From Micrococcus terreus (GTDB lineage: Bacteria; Actinomycetota; Actinomycetes; Actinomycetales; Micrococcaceae), in NCBI RefSeq assembly GCF_900116905.1, contig NZ_FPCG01000003.1, positions 186,001-250,000 of the forward strand: DNA of 64,000 nucleotides. The letters run 5' to 3'. Of the stretch, positions 20,132-28,453 are shown piece by piece. The first letter of the stretch is position 1; every line of letters begins with the position of its first letter. The notes below the pieces were generated by a model. It made no database searches. It saw only the letters and a list, made by a program, of their open reading frames with translations, and had not been told where the DNA came from. The position numbers and the translations under genes were made by a program.

Positions 20132-21021
20132 CCCGCCCTGCACCCTCTGTCCGGCCCCGTCGTCGGAGCCTGGCCGCCCTCGCTCCTCTGGCCGTGCTGC
20201 CGCTGACCGCCGGTCTGCTGGCCGGGTGCGGTGCGTACGAGTCGCCGGAGGAGGCCACCTCGGCCTCCACCCCGGCAGGCCATCCCGACGTCGGCTCCGG
20301 CACCTCCCAGCCCAGCGCGCCTGCGGAGGGCGAGGGGACGTCGTCGGGAGAGGGCGGCGAAGCCGCTGAGGGCGCTGAGGCTGACCGTCCTGATCAGCGT
20401 GCGGCAGCGGCAGCGGCGGAACGGGCGGCCAGCTTCGGCTTCACCGAGCAGGCCGTGGCCACCGAGGAGCAGGTGTCCGGTCTGCGCGAGGACGTGCGGC
20501 TGCGGCAGTCCAACACCACCGGCACCCGCGTGGACCCGTCCGAGTGCAAGTCGGCGCTGACGGCCGTGGACTGGTCGCCGCTGCTGGCCCCGGGCAGTGC
20601 GGCCTCGCGGATCGACGTGGGATCGGCGACCTTCCGGGGGACCGGGACCGTGGAGGTGGCCGCGCTGGAGGACATCGGCGTGGTGGACCAGCACGTGCAG
20701 AATGTGGACCGACTGGTGCAGGACTGCGGCGAGCTGAGCTTCACCGTGGACGGCACGTTCTCCGGCGAGGGCGGAGCCGCCACGTTCGAGCTGGCCAGCT
20801 CGGTGCCGGAGGCGGAGACCTCGCAGGCCGTGGAGTCGGCCCTGCTGTGGACGCGCAGCCCGGTCAGTGGGGACGGTGCCCCGGCCACCGCCCAGGTGCT
20901 GGTGGGTCGGCAGGGCGAGCATGCGGTGATGGTCTCGTTCATCGGGTCCAGCCAGGTGGCCGATGCCGAGTTCACCGCCATGGCGCAGGCCATGCTGGAC
21001 GCCGCGCTGGCCGAGCTGTAG
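20128..21021 (+). CDS. Secreted lipoprotein of unknown function
   Basis: Not recognised. The 297-residue product has a basic N-terminus, a hydrophobic core and a lipobox LLAGC, so it should be lipid-anchored outside the membrane. A low-complexity Ser/Ala/Glu region (about 38-90) leads to a 190-residue domain. That domain carries two cysteines, DPSECKSAL and VQDCGELSF, which could form a disulfide. It overlaps the CopD-CtaG stop by 4 bp and so belongs to the copper operon by gene order. There are no visible metal-ligand clusters, so a sensor or assembly role is only a guess. Confidence 0.7.
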   Translation: MTRPAPSVRPRRRSLAALAPLAVLPLTAGLLAGCGAYESPEEATSASTPAGHPDVGSGTSQPSAPAEGEGTSSGEGGEAAEGAEADRPDQRAAAAAAERAASFGFTEQAVATEEQVSGLREDVRLRQSNTTGTRVDPSECKSALTAVDWSPLLAPGSAASRIDVGSATFRGTGTVEVAALEDIGVVDQHVQNVDRLVQDCGELSFTVDGTFSGEGGAATFELASSVPEAETSQAVESALLWTRSPVSGDGAPATAQVLVGRQGEHAVMVSFIGSSQVADAEFTAMAQAMLDAALAEL

Positions 21022-21081
21022 TCCCCGGTGCCGGAAGCGGAGGTCTTCACGAGCCCCGGGTCCGGCTGGAAGCATGGGTCC

Positions 21082-21339
21082 ATGACTGAGAATCCCGACA
21101 TCGGACATGCAGACCAGACCAGGGACCCGGAGCTGGACGCCAACACCGGCACCGGCGAGACGGAGCAGCAGATCCGCCAGGACGCGGAGACCGCCGCCCG
21201 CTCGGCCAACCCGGACCCGGAGGAGGGCAACGTCACCGGCCTGGAGCCCGGCGGCGGCGTGCCTCCGGGAGAGACCCCGCCCGCCGAGGACCAGATGAGC
21301 ATGGACCAGAACACCGAGCAGGACGACCGCCACCACTGA
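21082..21339 (+). CDS. Small acidic protein, DUF6480-like
   Basis: An 85-residue hydrophilic, acidic product with GLEPGGGVPPGETPPAED near its C-terminus, a pattern I associate with DUF6480 proteins of actinobacteria. It has no signal or membrane helix. ATG 21082 gives a sensible N-terminus; GTG 21028 would add 18 residues. The function is unknown. A very stable hairpin follows at 21407-21465. Confidence 0.6.
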   Translation: MTENPDIGHADQTRDPELDANTGTGETEQQIRQDAETAARSANPDPEEGNVTGLEPGGGVPPGETPPAEDQMSMDQNTEQDDRHH

Positions 21340-21406
21340 CGGTCCGGGGCGGGCCGGACCGGGCAGGCCGAATTGCTGGCCCTGACCGGGGTCCCCCGAC
21401 GGTTCT

Positions 21407-21465
21407 GCGTCGTCTCTGCGACATGTCGTACCGACTGCCGGTACGACATGTCGCAGAGACGACGC
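21407..21465 (+). terminator. Perfect 26-bp inverted repeat
   Basis: Arms 21407-21432 and 21440-21465 are perfectly complementary over 26 bp with a 7-base loop (GACTGCC). The arm itself contains the smaller palindrome GACATGTC. It lies between two co-directional genes and has no U tract. It may be a terminator or an intergenic repeat unit. Confidence 0.7.
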
Positions 21466-21567
21466 CGTTTCGCCCGCCGGCCCCACCGGCCCGCCATCTC
21501 ACCCCGCGTGTGTCCTCATGAGGCCGCACGGACACACGGACTGCCCGGATCCGGGACAATGGTGGAC

Positions 21568-23739
21568 ATGACAGATGCAGCCGCAACGTCCCAGAACACC
21601 GACCGCACTAATCCCGCCGCACCAGCCCCCCGTGCCACCAGCCGGGTCCGCGCCTCCGAGCTGATCGGACGCGGCTGGCTCAACACCGGGGACCAGCAGG
21701 TCACCCTCGAGGACCTGCGCGGCAAGATCGTCATCCTGGACTTCTGGACCTTCTGCTGCATCAACTGCCTCCACGTGCTGGACGAGCTGCGTCCGCTGGA
21801 GGAGCGCTTCCATGACGTCCTGGTCACCGTGGGCGTGCACTCCCCGAAGTTCGAGCATGAGGCCGATCCGGATGCGCTGGCCGCCGCCGTGGAGCGCTAC
21901 GACATCCAGCACCCCGTCCTGGACGACCCGAACCTGACCACCTGGCAGGCGTATTCCGCCCGAGCCTGGCCCACGCTCGTGGTGGTGGACCCGGAGGGCT
22001 ACATCGCCGCGCACCTTTCCGGCGAGGGCCACGTGGCCGGCCTGACCTCCCTGGTGGAGGAGCTGGCCGCCGAGCATGAGGCCAAGGGCACCCTGCACCG
22101 TGGCTCCGGCCCCTATGTCCCGCCCGAGCCCGTGGCCCGCGACCTCAAGTTCCCCGGTAAGGCCATCGCCCTGGGCGAGCGCGGCACCGAGACCGGCTCG
22201 TTCCTGGTGGCAGACACCGGCCACCACCGGCTCGTGGAGATCGCCACGGACCTGAGCACCGTCCTGCGCACCATCGGCGGCGCCGGTGAGTCCGGCGGCG
22301 AGGGGACGAAAGGACATCACGACGGCTGCCCCGAGGCCGCGCTGTTCAACGAGCCTCAGGGTCTGGCCCTGCCGCCCGTCGAGGTGGCGGAGCAGGTCGG
22401 CTATGACGTGATCGTCGCGGATTCGGTCAACCACCGCCTGCGTGGGGTCCGGCTGTCCGACGGCACCGTGACCACCCTGGCCGGCAACGGCGTGCAGCGG
22501 CTGATCGACTCCGAGCTGGCCAAGGCCGCGCACCGTTCCACCCACGCGGCGGATGCCACCGACGCCGAGCTCTCCGCCGAGGCAGAGTCCGCCGCCAGAT
22601 CGTCAGCAGGACAGGACGGGGTGACCGTCTCCCTGGCGCCCTTCGGCTCCGATCCGCTGCAGACCTCGCTGTCCAGCCCGTGGGACGTGCTGTGGTCCAC
22701 CGCAGAGGACACCCTGGTGATCGCCATGGCCGGCACCCATCAGCTCTTCTCCTTCGACCCGCGCACCGGTGACCTCGCCGTGTACGCCGGAACCGGCCTG
22801 GAGGGACTGCTGGACGGTCCGGCGGACGCGGCCTGGTTCGCCCAGTCCTCGGGTCTGGCTGAGTCCGCTGACGGCACCGTCTGGGTGGCCGACTCCGAGA
22901 CCTCCGCCCTGCGGGCCATCACCCCGGCGCGCTCTGCCGACTCGGCCGCGGCGGCAGGTGACGTCCAGCGCCAGGTGCGCTCCGTCGTCGGGACCGGCCT
23001 GTTCGACTTCGGCTTCCGGGACGGCGCCCCGGATCAGGCGCGGCTGCAGCACCCGCTGGGGGTGACCGCCCTGCCGGACGGCTCCGTGCTGGTGGCGGAC
23101 ACCTACAACGGCGCCATCCGCCGGTACGCCCCGGAGGGGGTGGCCGCGGACGGGCGTCCCACCCCGGCCAGCGTGTCCACGGTGGCGCGGGGGCTGAAGG
23201 AGCCCTCGGACATCCTGGTGGAGCCGGGTCCGGACGGTGCCGCGGCGAGCATCGTGGTGGTGGAGACCAACGCCCACCAGCTGGTGCGCCTGTCCGTCCC
23301 GGAGGAGTTCCTGCAGGTGGATGAGGGCGCGCAGCAGACCCAGCGGCCGCGCACCCCGGTGGCCGCCGGCGACCTCGAGCTGACCGTGGCCTTCAGTGCC
23401 CCCACCGGCCAGAAGCTGGATGACCGCTGGGGTGACCCCACGCAGCTGAAGATCTCCGCCTCCCCGGAGGAGCTGCTGCTGGACGGGGCCGGGACCTCCA
23501 CCGGTCTGGCCCGCACCCTGCGGATCAACCCGGAGATCCCTGAGGGCGTCCTGCACATCACCGCCCGTGCGGCCTCCTGCGACGGCGAACCCGGCCAGCC
23601 CATCCCGGACCACGCCGCCTGCCACCTGTACCAGCAGGACTGGGGCATTCCGGTCACGGTCCACGGCGAGGATGCGGCGGCTGACGGCGGCGTCACTCCG
23701 GAGACCCGGTTGGACCTGGACCTGCGCGGGATACACTGA
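21568..23739 (+). CDS. Thioredoxin-like / NHL-repeat protein (NHLRC2 type)
   Basis: A 723-residue two-domain protein. A TlpA/thioredoxin-like domain covers about 30-200 with FWTFCCINCLHVLDEL; the redox CxxC is CINC, Cys64-Cys67, in the CCINC form found in animal NHLRC2. An NHL beta-propeller follows (repeats near VADTGHHRLVEI, VADSVNHRLRGV, VADSETSALRAI, VADTYNGAIRRY), then a C-terminal beta domain (about 570-720). There is no signal peptide, so it is probably cytoplasmic. GACAAT (21555-21560) lies 7 bases before ATG 21568, suggesting a leaderless mRNA; ATG 21559 is possible. The cellular substrate is unknown. Confidence 0.85.
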   Translation: MTDAAATSQNTDRTNPAAPAPRATSRVRASELIGRGWLNTGDQQVTLEDLRGKIVILDFWTFCCINCLHVLDELRPLEERFHDVLVTVGVHSPKFEHEADPDALAAAVERYDIQHPVLDDPNLTTWQAYSARAWPTLVVVDPEGYIAAHLSGEGHVAGLTSLVEELAAEHEAKGTLHRGSGPYVPPEPVARDLKFPGKAIALGERGTETGSFLVADTGHHRLVEIATDLSTVLRTIGGAGESGGEGTKGHHDGCPEAALFNEPQGLALPPVEVAEQVGYDVIVADSVNHRLRGVRLSDGTVTTLAGNGVQRLIDSELAKAAHRSTHAADATDAELSAEAESAARSSAGQDGVTVSLAPFGSDPLQTSLSSPWDVLWSTAEDTLVIAMAGTHQLFSFDPRTGDLAVYAGTGLEGLLDGPADAAWFAQSSGLAESADGTVWVADSETSALRAITPARSADSAAAAGDVQRQVRSVVGTGLFDFGFRDGAPDQARLQHPLGVTALPDGSVLVADTYNGAIRRYAPEGVAADGRPTPASVSTVARGLKEPSDILVEPGPDGAAASIVVVETNAHQLVRLSVPEEFLQVDEGAQQTQRPRTPVAAGDLELTVAFSAPTGQKLDDRWGDPTQLKISASPEELLLDGAGTSTGLARTLRINPEIPEGVLHITARAASCDGEPGQPIPDHAACHLYQQDWGIPVTVHGEDAAADGGVTPETRLDLDLRGIH

Positions 23740-23815
23740 CAACGAGTGCCGGTGGGCCTGCTGGTCGCGCCGCACCACTGACCACACGCACCCCGACCCG
23801 AAGGCGGCTGTCCTG

Positions 23816-24292
23816 ATGACCACCCTCGTCGTTGCCTCATCCCAGCACGGATCCACCCGCGAGATCGCCGAGCGCGTGGCGGAGGTCCTGCGGAAGAACA
23901 AGGGCGTGGGCGTGGAGGTCCAGGACCCGGCGCACGCCCAGAAGTGGGTCCAAGGCGCTAACGCCGTGCTCGTCGCCCTGCCCGTCTACCGCGGCAGCCT
24001 GGACTCGGAGGGCAAGAAGTTCCTGGACGCGAACCGGGCCGAGCTGACCGGAAAGCCCCTGTTCATCCTGGCCTCCGGTGGCGGGCCTGAGCTGGACCCG
24101 AAGCTGCGGCTGGTCCTGGAGTCCTACCACCCCAAGGAGATCGGCTACTTCCGGGGCGCCCTGGTGGAGGAGAAGCTGGGTTTCCTGGAGAAGCTGCAGA
24201 TCCGGATGGCCAAGGGACAGTACGGCGACTTCCGTGACTGGTCCGCCATCGAGGCCTGGGGCAAGTCCCTGGCCCACCGCGGCGCCAGCTGA
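23816..24292 (+). CDS. Flavodoxin-domain protein (HemG-like fold)
   Basis: A 158-residue FMN-binding fold. The N-terminal SSQHGSTREIAERVAEVL is the phosphate-binding loop and first helix of flavodoxins. ALPVYRGSLDSEGKKFL and ASGGGPELDPKL are the later flavin loops. The family includes protoporphyrinogen oxidase HemG, but there is no heme context here. ATG 23816 has AAGGCGG about 8 bases upstream. It follows the NHL gene in the same direction (76-bp gap), so the two redox proteins could be cotranscribed. Confidence 0.8.
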   Translation: MTTLVVASSQHGSTREIAERVAEVLRKNKGVGVEVQDPAHAQKWVQGANAVLVALPVYRGSLDSEGKKFLDANRAELTGKPLFILASGGGPELDPKLRLVLESYHPKEIGYFRGALVEEKLGFLEKLQIRMAKGQYGDFRDWSAIEAWGKSLAHRGAS

Positions 24293-24311
24293 ACAGCCCT
24301 TCCCGACGGCG

Positions 24312-25427
24312 TCACCTCACCTCAGGGGTGAACCGCACCGACTCCGGGGTCACCAGCACGGTGCCCGTGAAGGTCACCGGCAGATCCTCCTGCACGCGCT
24401 GCTGGGCCCCGGTCATCAGGTCCCTCTCCGTGACGGTGATCCGTGCCGTGCCCTCCAGGGTGGCCTCGGTGAGGGGTCCGGCTGAGATCAGCTGAGCCTG
24501 AGCGAACTGCGGCATCTGGACCATCTCCCACCGGATCGAGGACGGGTCCACCCTCTGGGCCGACTGGTAGTCCAGCGGACAGCCGGTGGGGTGCAGGACC
24601 TGCTGCTCGGTGCACTGGTCCAGGTACTGCTCCACCTGCTCCTGCACCCGTTCGACGGCCAGCTCCGTGGCAGTCACCGTCAACGGGAGCACCTCATCCT
24701 GTCCGGCCCGCGCCACGGTCAGATGGGCCGGCTCGGACGCCAGGTGGCTGCTCTGGAACTGGGCCTGCAGGTGCGCCGGTGGGAAGACCGCCAGGCGCGG
24801 GGCCACCAGGGAGCCGTCTGTCCGGGTCAACGGCAGCTGCGCCCCGTTCAGGGTGGCGGAGAGGGGATCGCCGTCCGTGTCCTGAGTGGATCCCGCAGCG
24901 CCCACATCCGTGGTCAGGCCGCGAGGCTCCACCGTCACGGTGGGCAGCCGGAGAGGATCCATGGCCCAGCGGTCGAAGAAGAGCCAGTCCCGGCCCTGAT
25001 GGCTCACCGTGAACGCGGTGCGGAACGGGGTGCCGCCGGCGGTTCCCGTCACCTCGATCTGCCGTCGCTCGGTGTCAGGGGCGGGCGCGGTCGAGCCCGT
25101 GACAGCGCCGGTGGCGTGGCCGGCGTCCTGGACCTCCAGGTCCTGCAGGTGCGCGACCGCTGCGGTCAGCGGCTCACCGTCCAGCAGCTGGGTTCCGGCC
25201 TCGGTGCCCTCCGGCAGGACGGCACCGGACAGGCCCAGCGCCGCAGCCCCGTCCCCGTCCTGGAGCGCCGCCAGGTACTGCTCCACGGGTGCGGTGGGGG
25301 AGCGGACCTCCTGGTTCGCCCAGGTGATGCCCGCCGCCCCGGCCGCCCCCACCAGCACGGCACCGAGCCCACCGAGCACCAGGGGCAGCGGTGAGCGGCG
25401 GTGGGACCGACGGGGAGCCTCGCTCAT
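24312..25427 (-). CDS. Membrane-anchored extracytoplasmic protein of unknown function
   Basis: Not recognised. The 371-residue product has a basic N-terminus, one helix (about 15-35) and a large extracytoplasmic part. The first 90 residues of that part ([20 protein letters not shown]) look like an NTF2/DUF4878-type module found in actinobacterial cell-surface proteins. Cysteines CTEQQVLHPTGC may form a disulfide. It begins 7 bp after the stop of the HerA-like ATPase gene, so they form one operon. It is convergent with the flavodoxin gene. Confidence 0.65.
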   Translation of the reverse strand: MSEAPRRSHRRSPLPLVLGGLGAVLVGAAGAAGITWANQEVRSPTAPVEQYLAALQDGDGAAALGLSGAVLPEGTEAGTQLLDGEPLTAAVAHLQDLEVQDAGHATGAVTGSTAPAPDTERRQIEVTGTAGGTPFRTAFTVSHQGRDWLFFDRWAMDPLRLPTVTVEPRGLTTDVGAAGSTQDTDGDPLSATLNGAQLPLTRTDGSLVAPRLAVFPPAHLQAQFQSSHLASEPAHLTVARAGQDEVLPLTVTATELAVERVQEQVEQYLDQCTEQQVLHPTGCPLDYQSAQRVDPSSIRWEMVQMPQFAQAQLISAGPLTEATLEGTARITVTERDLMTGAQQRVQEDLPVTFTGTVLVTPESVRFTPEVR

Positions 25428-25434
25428 GCGGGGA

Positions 25435-27192
25435 TCAGCCGAACAGGCCGCCCGTGCGGCGGCCGCGGCGCTTGGTGCCGAAGATCGAGCGCACCACCTG
25501 ACGTCCGAACGCGGTGGCCGCGGCGGTGGCGATGTCCTTGGCGATGTCCGCCGCCGGGTTCGGCTCGGCCTTCTTCCGCGGTGCGGGGCGCTCGGCCTGC
25601 GGGGCGGGATCCGCCTTCTGACGTGCCGCAGGACGCTCGGCCTGCGGCGGGGCCGGTGCGGAGGGGATCCCGTGCCCCAGGATCTCGGCCTCGATCCGCC
25701 GTGCCTCGGCGTCGATGTCCGCCTGGGACTGTCCCGCTCCGGGCTGCTGAGCCCCCACCGATCCGCCCGTGCTCACCGTGCCCGCCGGCGCGGGGGCACC
25801 TGCCGGTGCGCCGCCGTCGGGAACTCCTGCCAGCCGCTCCGCCGCGGAGACGCGGTCCTGCTCGGTCCCGTAGGCCGCGAACAGCGCGGAGCCCTGGACG
25901 ATCCCGTCCATCACGGACGGCTCGGAGGGGCCCATCACCGACTGCGGGGACCACATGCGGGTCAGTGCCACCGGGGTGGGGGAGCCGTCCTCGTCCATCA
26001 CGGTCACCACGGCCTCACCGGTGCCGGCGGAGGTCAGGACCTTCTCGAGGTCGTAGTCGGTGTGCGGGAAGGTGGAGACGGTCTTCTTCAGGGCCTTGGC
26101 GTCATCCGGGGTGAAAGCGCGCAAGGCGTGCTGGACGCGGTTGGCCAGCTGGCCCAGCACATCCGCCGGGACGTCCTGCGGGGTCTGGGTGACGAAGAAG
26201 ATGCCCACGCCCTTGGACCGGATCAGCCGGACCGTGGTGGTGATGGTCTGCAGGAACGCCTTGGACGCATCCTTGAAGAGCAGGTGTGCCTCGTCCAGGA
26301 AGAAGACCAGCTTGGGCTTCTCCGCGTCCCCCACCTCCGGGAGCTCGGCGAACAGGTCGGCGAGCAGCCAGATCATGAAGGTGGAGAACAGCACCGGCTT
26401 CTGCTGCAGGGTGGGCAGCTCCAGGCAGGAGATGACCCCGCGCCCGTCCGGGGCCTGGCGCAGCAGCTCGGCGGTCTCGAACTCCGGCACGCCGAAGAAG
26501 CGGTCCATGCCGCCGGCCTGCAGTGCGGTGATCTCGCGCAGGATGACGTTGGCGGTGGACTTGGCCACCCCGCCCAGGCCCTTCAGGTCCTCCTTGCCCT
26601 CGTCCGAGGTCAGGTGCATGACCACGGCGCGCAGGTCCTTGAGGTCGTCCAGAGGCAGCTCGCGCTCGTCGGCCCAGTGGAACATCAGCTGCAGGCTGGA
26701 CTCCTGGGTGTCGTTCAGGTCCATCACCCGGGAGAGCAGCAGCGGCCCGAACGAGTCCACGGTGGCCCGGACGGGAATGCCGGTGCCGTCCCCGCCGAGC
26801 GCCAGGAACTCCACCGGGTACGCGGTGGCCTCCCAGGGCATGCCGGTCTGCTGGGTGCGTGCGGTCAGCTTCTCGTTCGGGGTGGCGGCGGTGGCCAGTC
26901 CGGAGAGGTCGCCCTTGATGTCCGCCAGGAACACCGGGACCCCGGCCTGGGAGAGCTGCTCGGCCATCACCTGCAGGGTCACCGTCTTGCCGGTTCCCGT
27001 GGCGCCGGCCACCAGTCCGTGGCGGTTCATCATGCCCAGCGGCAGGCGCACGGGGACGTCCGCGTGGACGGTGTCCTCGGTGATCGCCGCGCCCAGGGTG
27101 ATGGCGGGCTCGGTGAAGGAGTACCCCTCCCGCAGCGTGGTCAGCAGTGCGGAGTCGGCGGCGGAGGTGGGAGCAGCGTTCTGATCGGCCAT
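25435..27192 (-). CDS. HerA-like ATPase, DUF853 (YjgR) family
   Basis: A 585-residue P-loop ATPase of the HerA/FtsK superfamily. Walker A is GATGTGKTVTL (about 60-70), the Walker B region is KLVFFLDEAHLLF and the sensor region GIFFVTQTPQDVP. An Ala/Pro-rich linker (about 470-570) ends in basic KRRGRRTGGLFG. E. coli YjgR is a homologue; its function is not established. TACACT (27199-27204 on this strand) is 6 bases before the ATG, suggesting a leaderless mRNA. A degenerate dispersed repeat (25811-25825) lies in the linker. Confidence 0.88.
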   Translation of the reverse strand: MADQNAAPTSAADSALLTTLREGYSFTEPAITLGAAITEDTVHADVPVRLPLGMMNRHGLVAGATGTGKTVTLQVMAEQLSQAGVPVFLADIKGDLSGLATAATPNEKLTARTQQTGMPWEATAYPVEFLALGGDGTGIPVRATVDSFGPLLLSRVMDLNDTQESSLQLMFHWADERELPLDDLKDLRAVVMHLTSDEGKEDLKGLGGVAKSTANVILREITALQAGGMDRFFGVPEFETAELLRQAPDGRGVISCLELPTLQQKPVLFSTFMIWLLADLFAELPEVGDAEKPKLVFFLDEAHLLFKDASKAFLQTITTTVRLIRSKGVGIFFVTQTPQDVPADVLGQLANRVQHALRAFTPDDAKALKKTVSTFPHTDYDLEKVLTSAGTGEAVVTVMDEDGSPTPVALTRMWSPQSVMGPSEPSVMDGIVQGSALFAAYGTEQDRVSAAERLAGVPDGGAPAGAPAPAGTVSTGGSVGAQQPGAGQSQADIDAEARRIEAEILGHGIPSAPAPPQAERPAARQKADPAPQAERPAPRKKAEPNPAADIAKDIATAAATAFGRQVVRSIFGTKRRGRRTGGLFG

Positions 27193-27227
27193 GTCAGCAG
27201 TGTAGGAGTTCTGCGGGCCGGCCGGGG

Positions 27228-28232
27228 TCAGGCCAGCAGCAGCGCGACGGCGATCATCGCCGGGATGGCCACCACTGTGGTGACCAGGATGGTGTCCTTG
27301 GCCACGGTGGTGCCGGACTCGTACCGCGAGGCGGCCACGAACACGTTCTGCGCGGTGGGCAGCGAGCCCAGCACCACGGCGATCAGCAGATCACGGCCCT
27401 CCAGGCCGAACACGAAGACCGCCAGCACATAGGCCAGCGCCGGGTGGACCAGCAGCTTCAGCACCGAGGCCACCGTGACATCCCGACGACGGCCGGAGGA
27501 CTTCTCCAGCGGCCTCGCCCCCACCAGGGACATGCCGAAGGCGAGCAGCATGGCGGGGATCGACGCCCCGCCGATCAGGTGGATCGACTCGGCCACCGGC
27601 CCCGGCAGCGACCAGCCCGTGGCGGAGAAGACCAGTCCGGCCACGGAGCCGATCACCATGGGGTTGCGGGCCACCGCGCCCAGCTGCCGCCAGAACGCCA
27701 CCCACCGGCTGCGCGCTCGCACCCGGACCGTGCGCTGACCGGCTTCATGCTCAGCGCCGGTCACTGCGGGCAGACGCGCCTCGCGTGCCGTCAGGGTGTC
27801 CATGGCCGCCACGTAGATCGGGGTGTAGATGGCCAGCTGGAAGATCAGCACGGGGGCGGCCAGGGCGGCATCGCCCAGCACGTAGGCGGCGATCGGGATG
27901 CCCAGGTTCGCCGAGTTCACCATGGAGGAGCTCAATGCCCCGATCACGGTCTCCGACCCGGTCCGGCGGGCCAGGACCAGCCGAGCGAGCGCCAGGTACA
28001 GCAGGGCCACCAGGAACGCGGAGAGGGTGGCCACCCAGAGCTGGGGCCCGAGCACGGCGCGGACGTCGGCGGCGCTGAGGGTGTCGAACAGCAGGGCGGG
28101 GCTGGCCACGAAGAACGCCGTGCGGGAGAGGACCATCTGGGCGTGCGGGCCCAGGACGCCGGTCCGGCCGGTGATGTAACCGACCAGGATGATCACCCAG
28201 ACCACGGTGAATCCGGAGAGCACCTCGAGCAT
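27228..28232 (-). CDS. AEC-family (auxin efflux carrier-like) permease
   Basis: A 334-residue membrane protein with about ten hydrophobic helices, including MVNSANLGIPIAAYVLGD, the crossover-type helix pair of AEC/Mdc transporters, which move small organic anions. I chose ATG 28232 because GGAGG is 5 bases upstream; the GTG two codons earlier would overlap that site. It is 35 bp upstream of the HerA-like gene on the same strand. The substrate is unknown. Confidence 0.85.
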   Translation of the reverse strand: MLEVLSGFTVVWVIILVGYITGRTGVLGPHAQMVLSRTAFFVASPALLFDTLSAADVRAVLGPQLWVATLSAFLVALLYLALARLVLARRTGSETVIGALSSSMVNSANLGIPIAAYVLGDAALAAPVLIFQLAIYTPIYVAAMDTLTAREARLPAVTGAEHEAGQRTVRVRARSRWVAFWRQLGAVARNPMVIGSVAGLVFSATGWSLPGPVAESIHLIGGASIPAMLLAFGMSLVGARPLEKSSGRRRDVTVASVLKLLVHPALAYVLAVFVFGLEGRDLLIAVVLGSLPTAQNVFVAASRYESGTTVAKDTILVTTVVAIPAMIAVALLLA

Positions 28233-28260
28233 GGCCACCTCCGCATCCGGGCATGAAGAG

Positions 28261-28331
28261 AGCGGGTGACGGGAATCGAACCCGCGTATCCAGCTTGGGA
28301 AGCTGGCGCTCTACCATTGAGCTACACCCGC
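28261..28331 (-). tRNA. tRNA-Gly (anticodon CCC)
   Basis: On the minus strand a 7-bp acceptor stem GCGGGTG/CACCCGC is followed by U as discriminator. The D-arm is AGCTCAATGGTAGAGC, the anticodon stem CCAGC/GCTGG encloses the loop TTCCCAA, and the T-arm contains GGTTCGATTCC. CCC reads the GGG codon. CCA is not encoded. Confidence 0.96.
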
Positions 28332-28406
28332 AGCGCCCTCCACCATATACCAGTTTCGGACGTCGTCGACTCCTCTGACGCGGCGAGGCCAGCGGATGAC
28401 GAGAGA

Positions 28407-28436
28407 TCCCGACGACGTCAGGCGGCGTCGTCGGGA
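28407..28436 (-). terminator. Hairpin built from two inverted dispersed-repeat copies
   Basis: TCCCGACGACG (28407-28417) pairs perfectly with CGTCGTCGGGA (28426-28436) over an 8-base loop. It lies between the pseudogene and the tRNA, both on the minus strand, so it could end the pseudogene transcript. The right arm is the core of a one-mismatch repeat copy at 28425-28439. Confidence 0.55.
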
Positions 28437-28439
28437 ATC
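28425..28439 (+). repeat. Dispersed 15-mer repeat, one mismatch, intergenic
   Basis: GCGTCGTCGGGAATC, paired with an inverted partial copy at 28406-28417. Confidence 0.7.
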
Positions 28440-28453
28440 CCCGGCCGGTGCCC

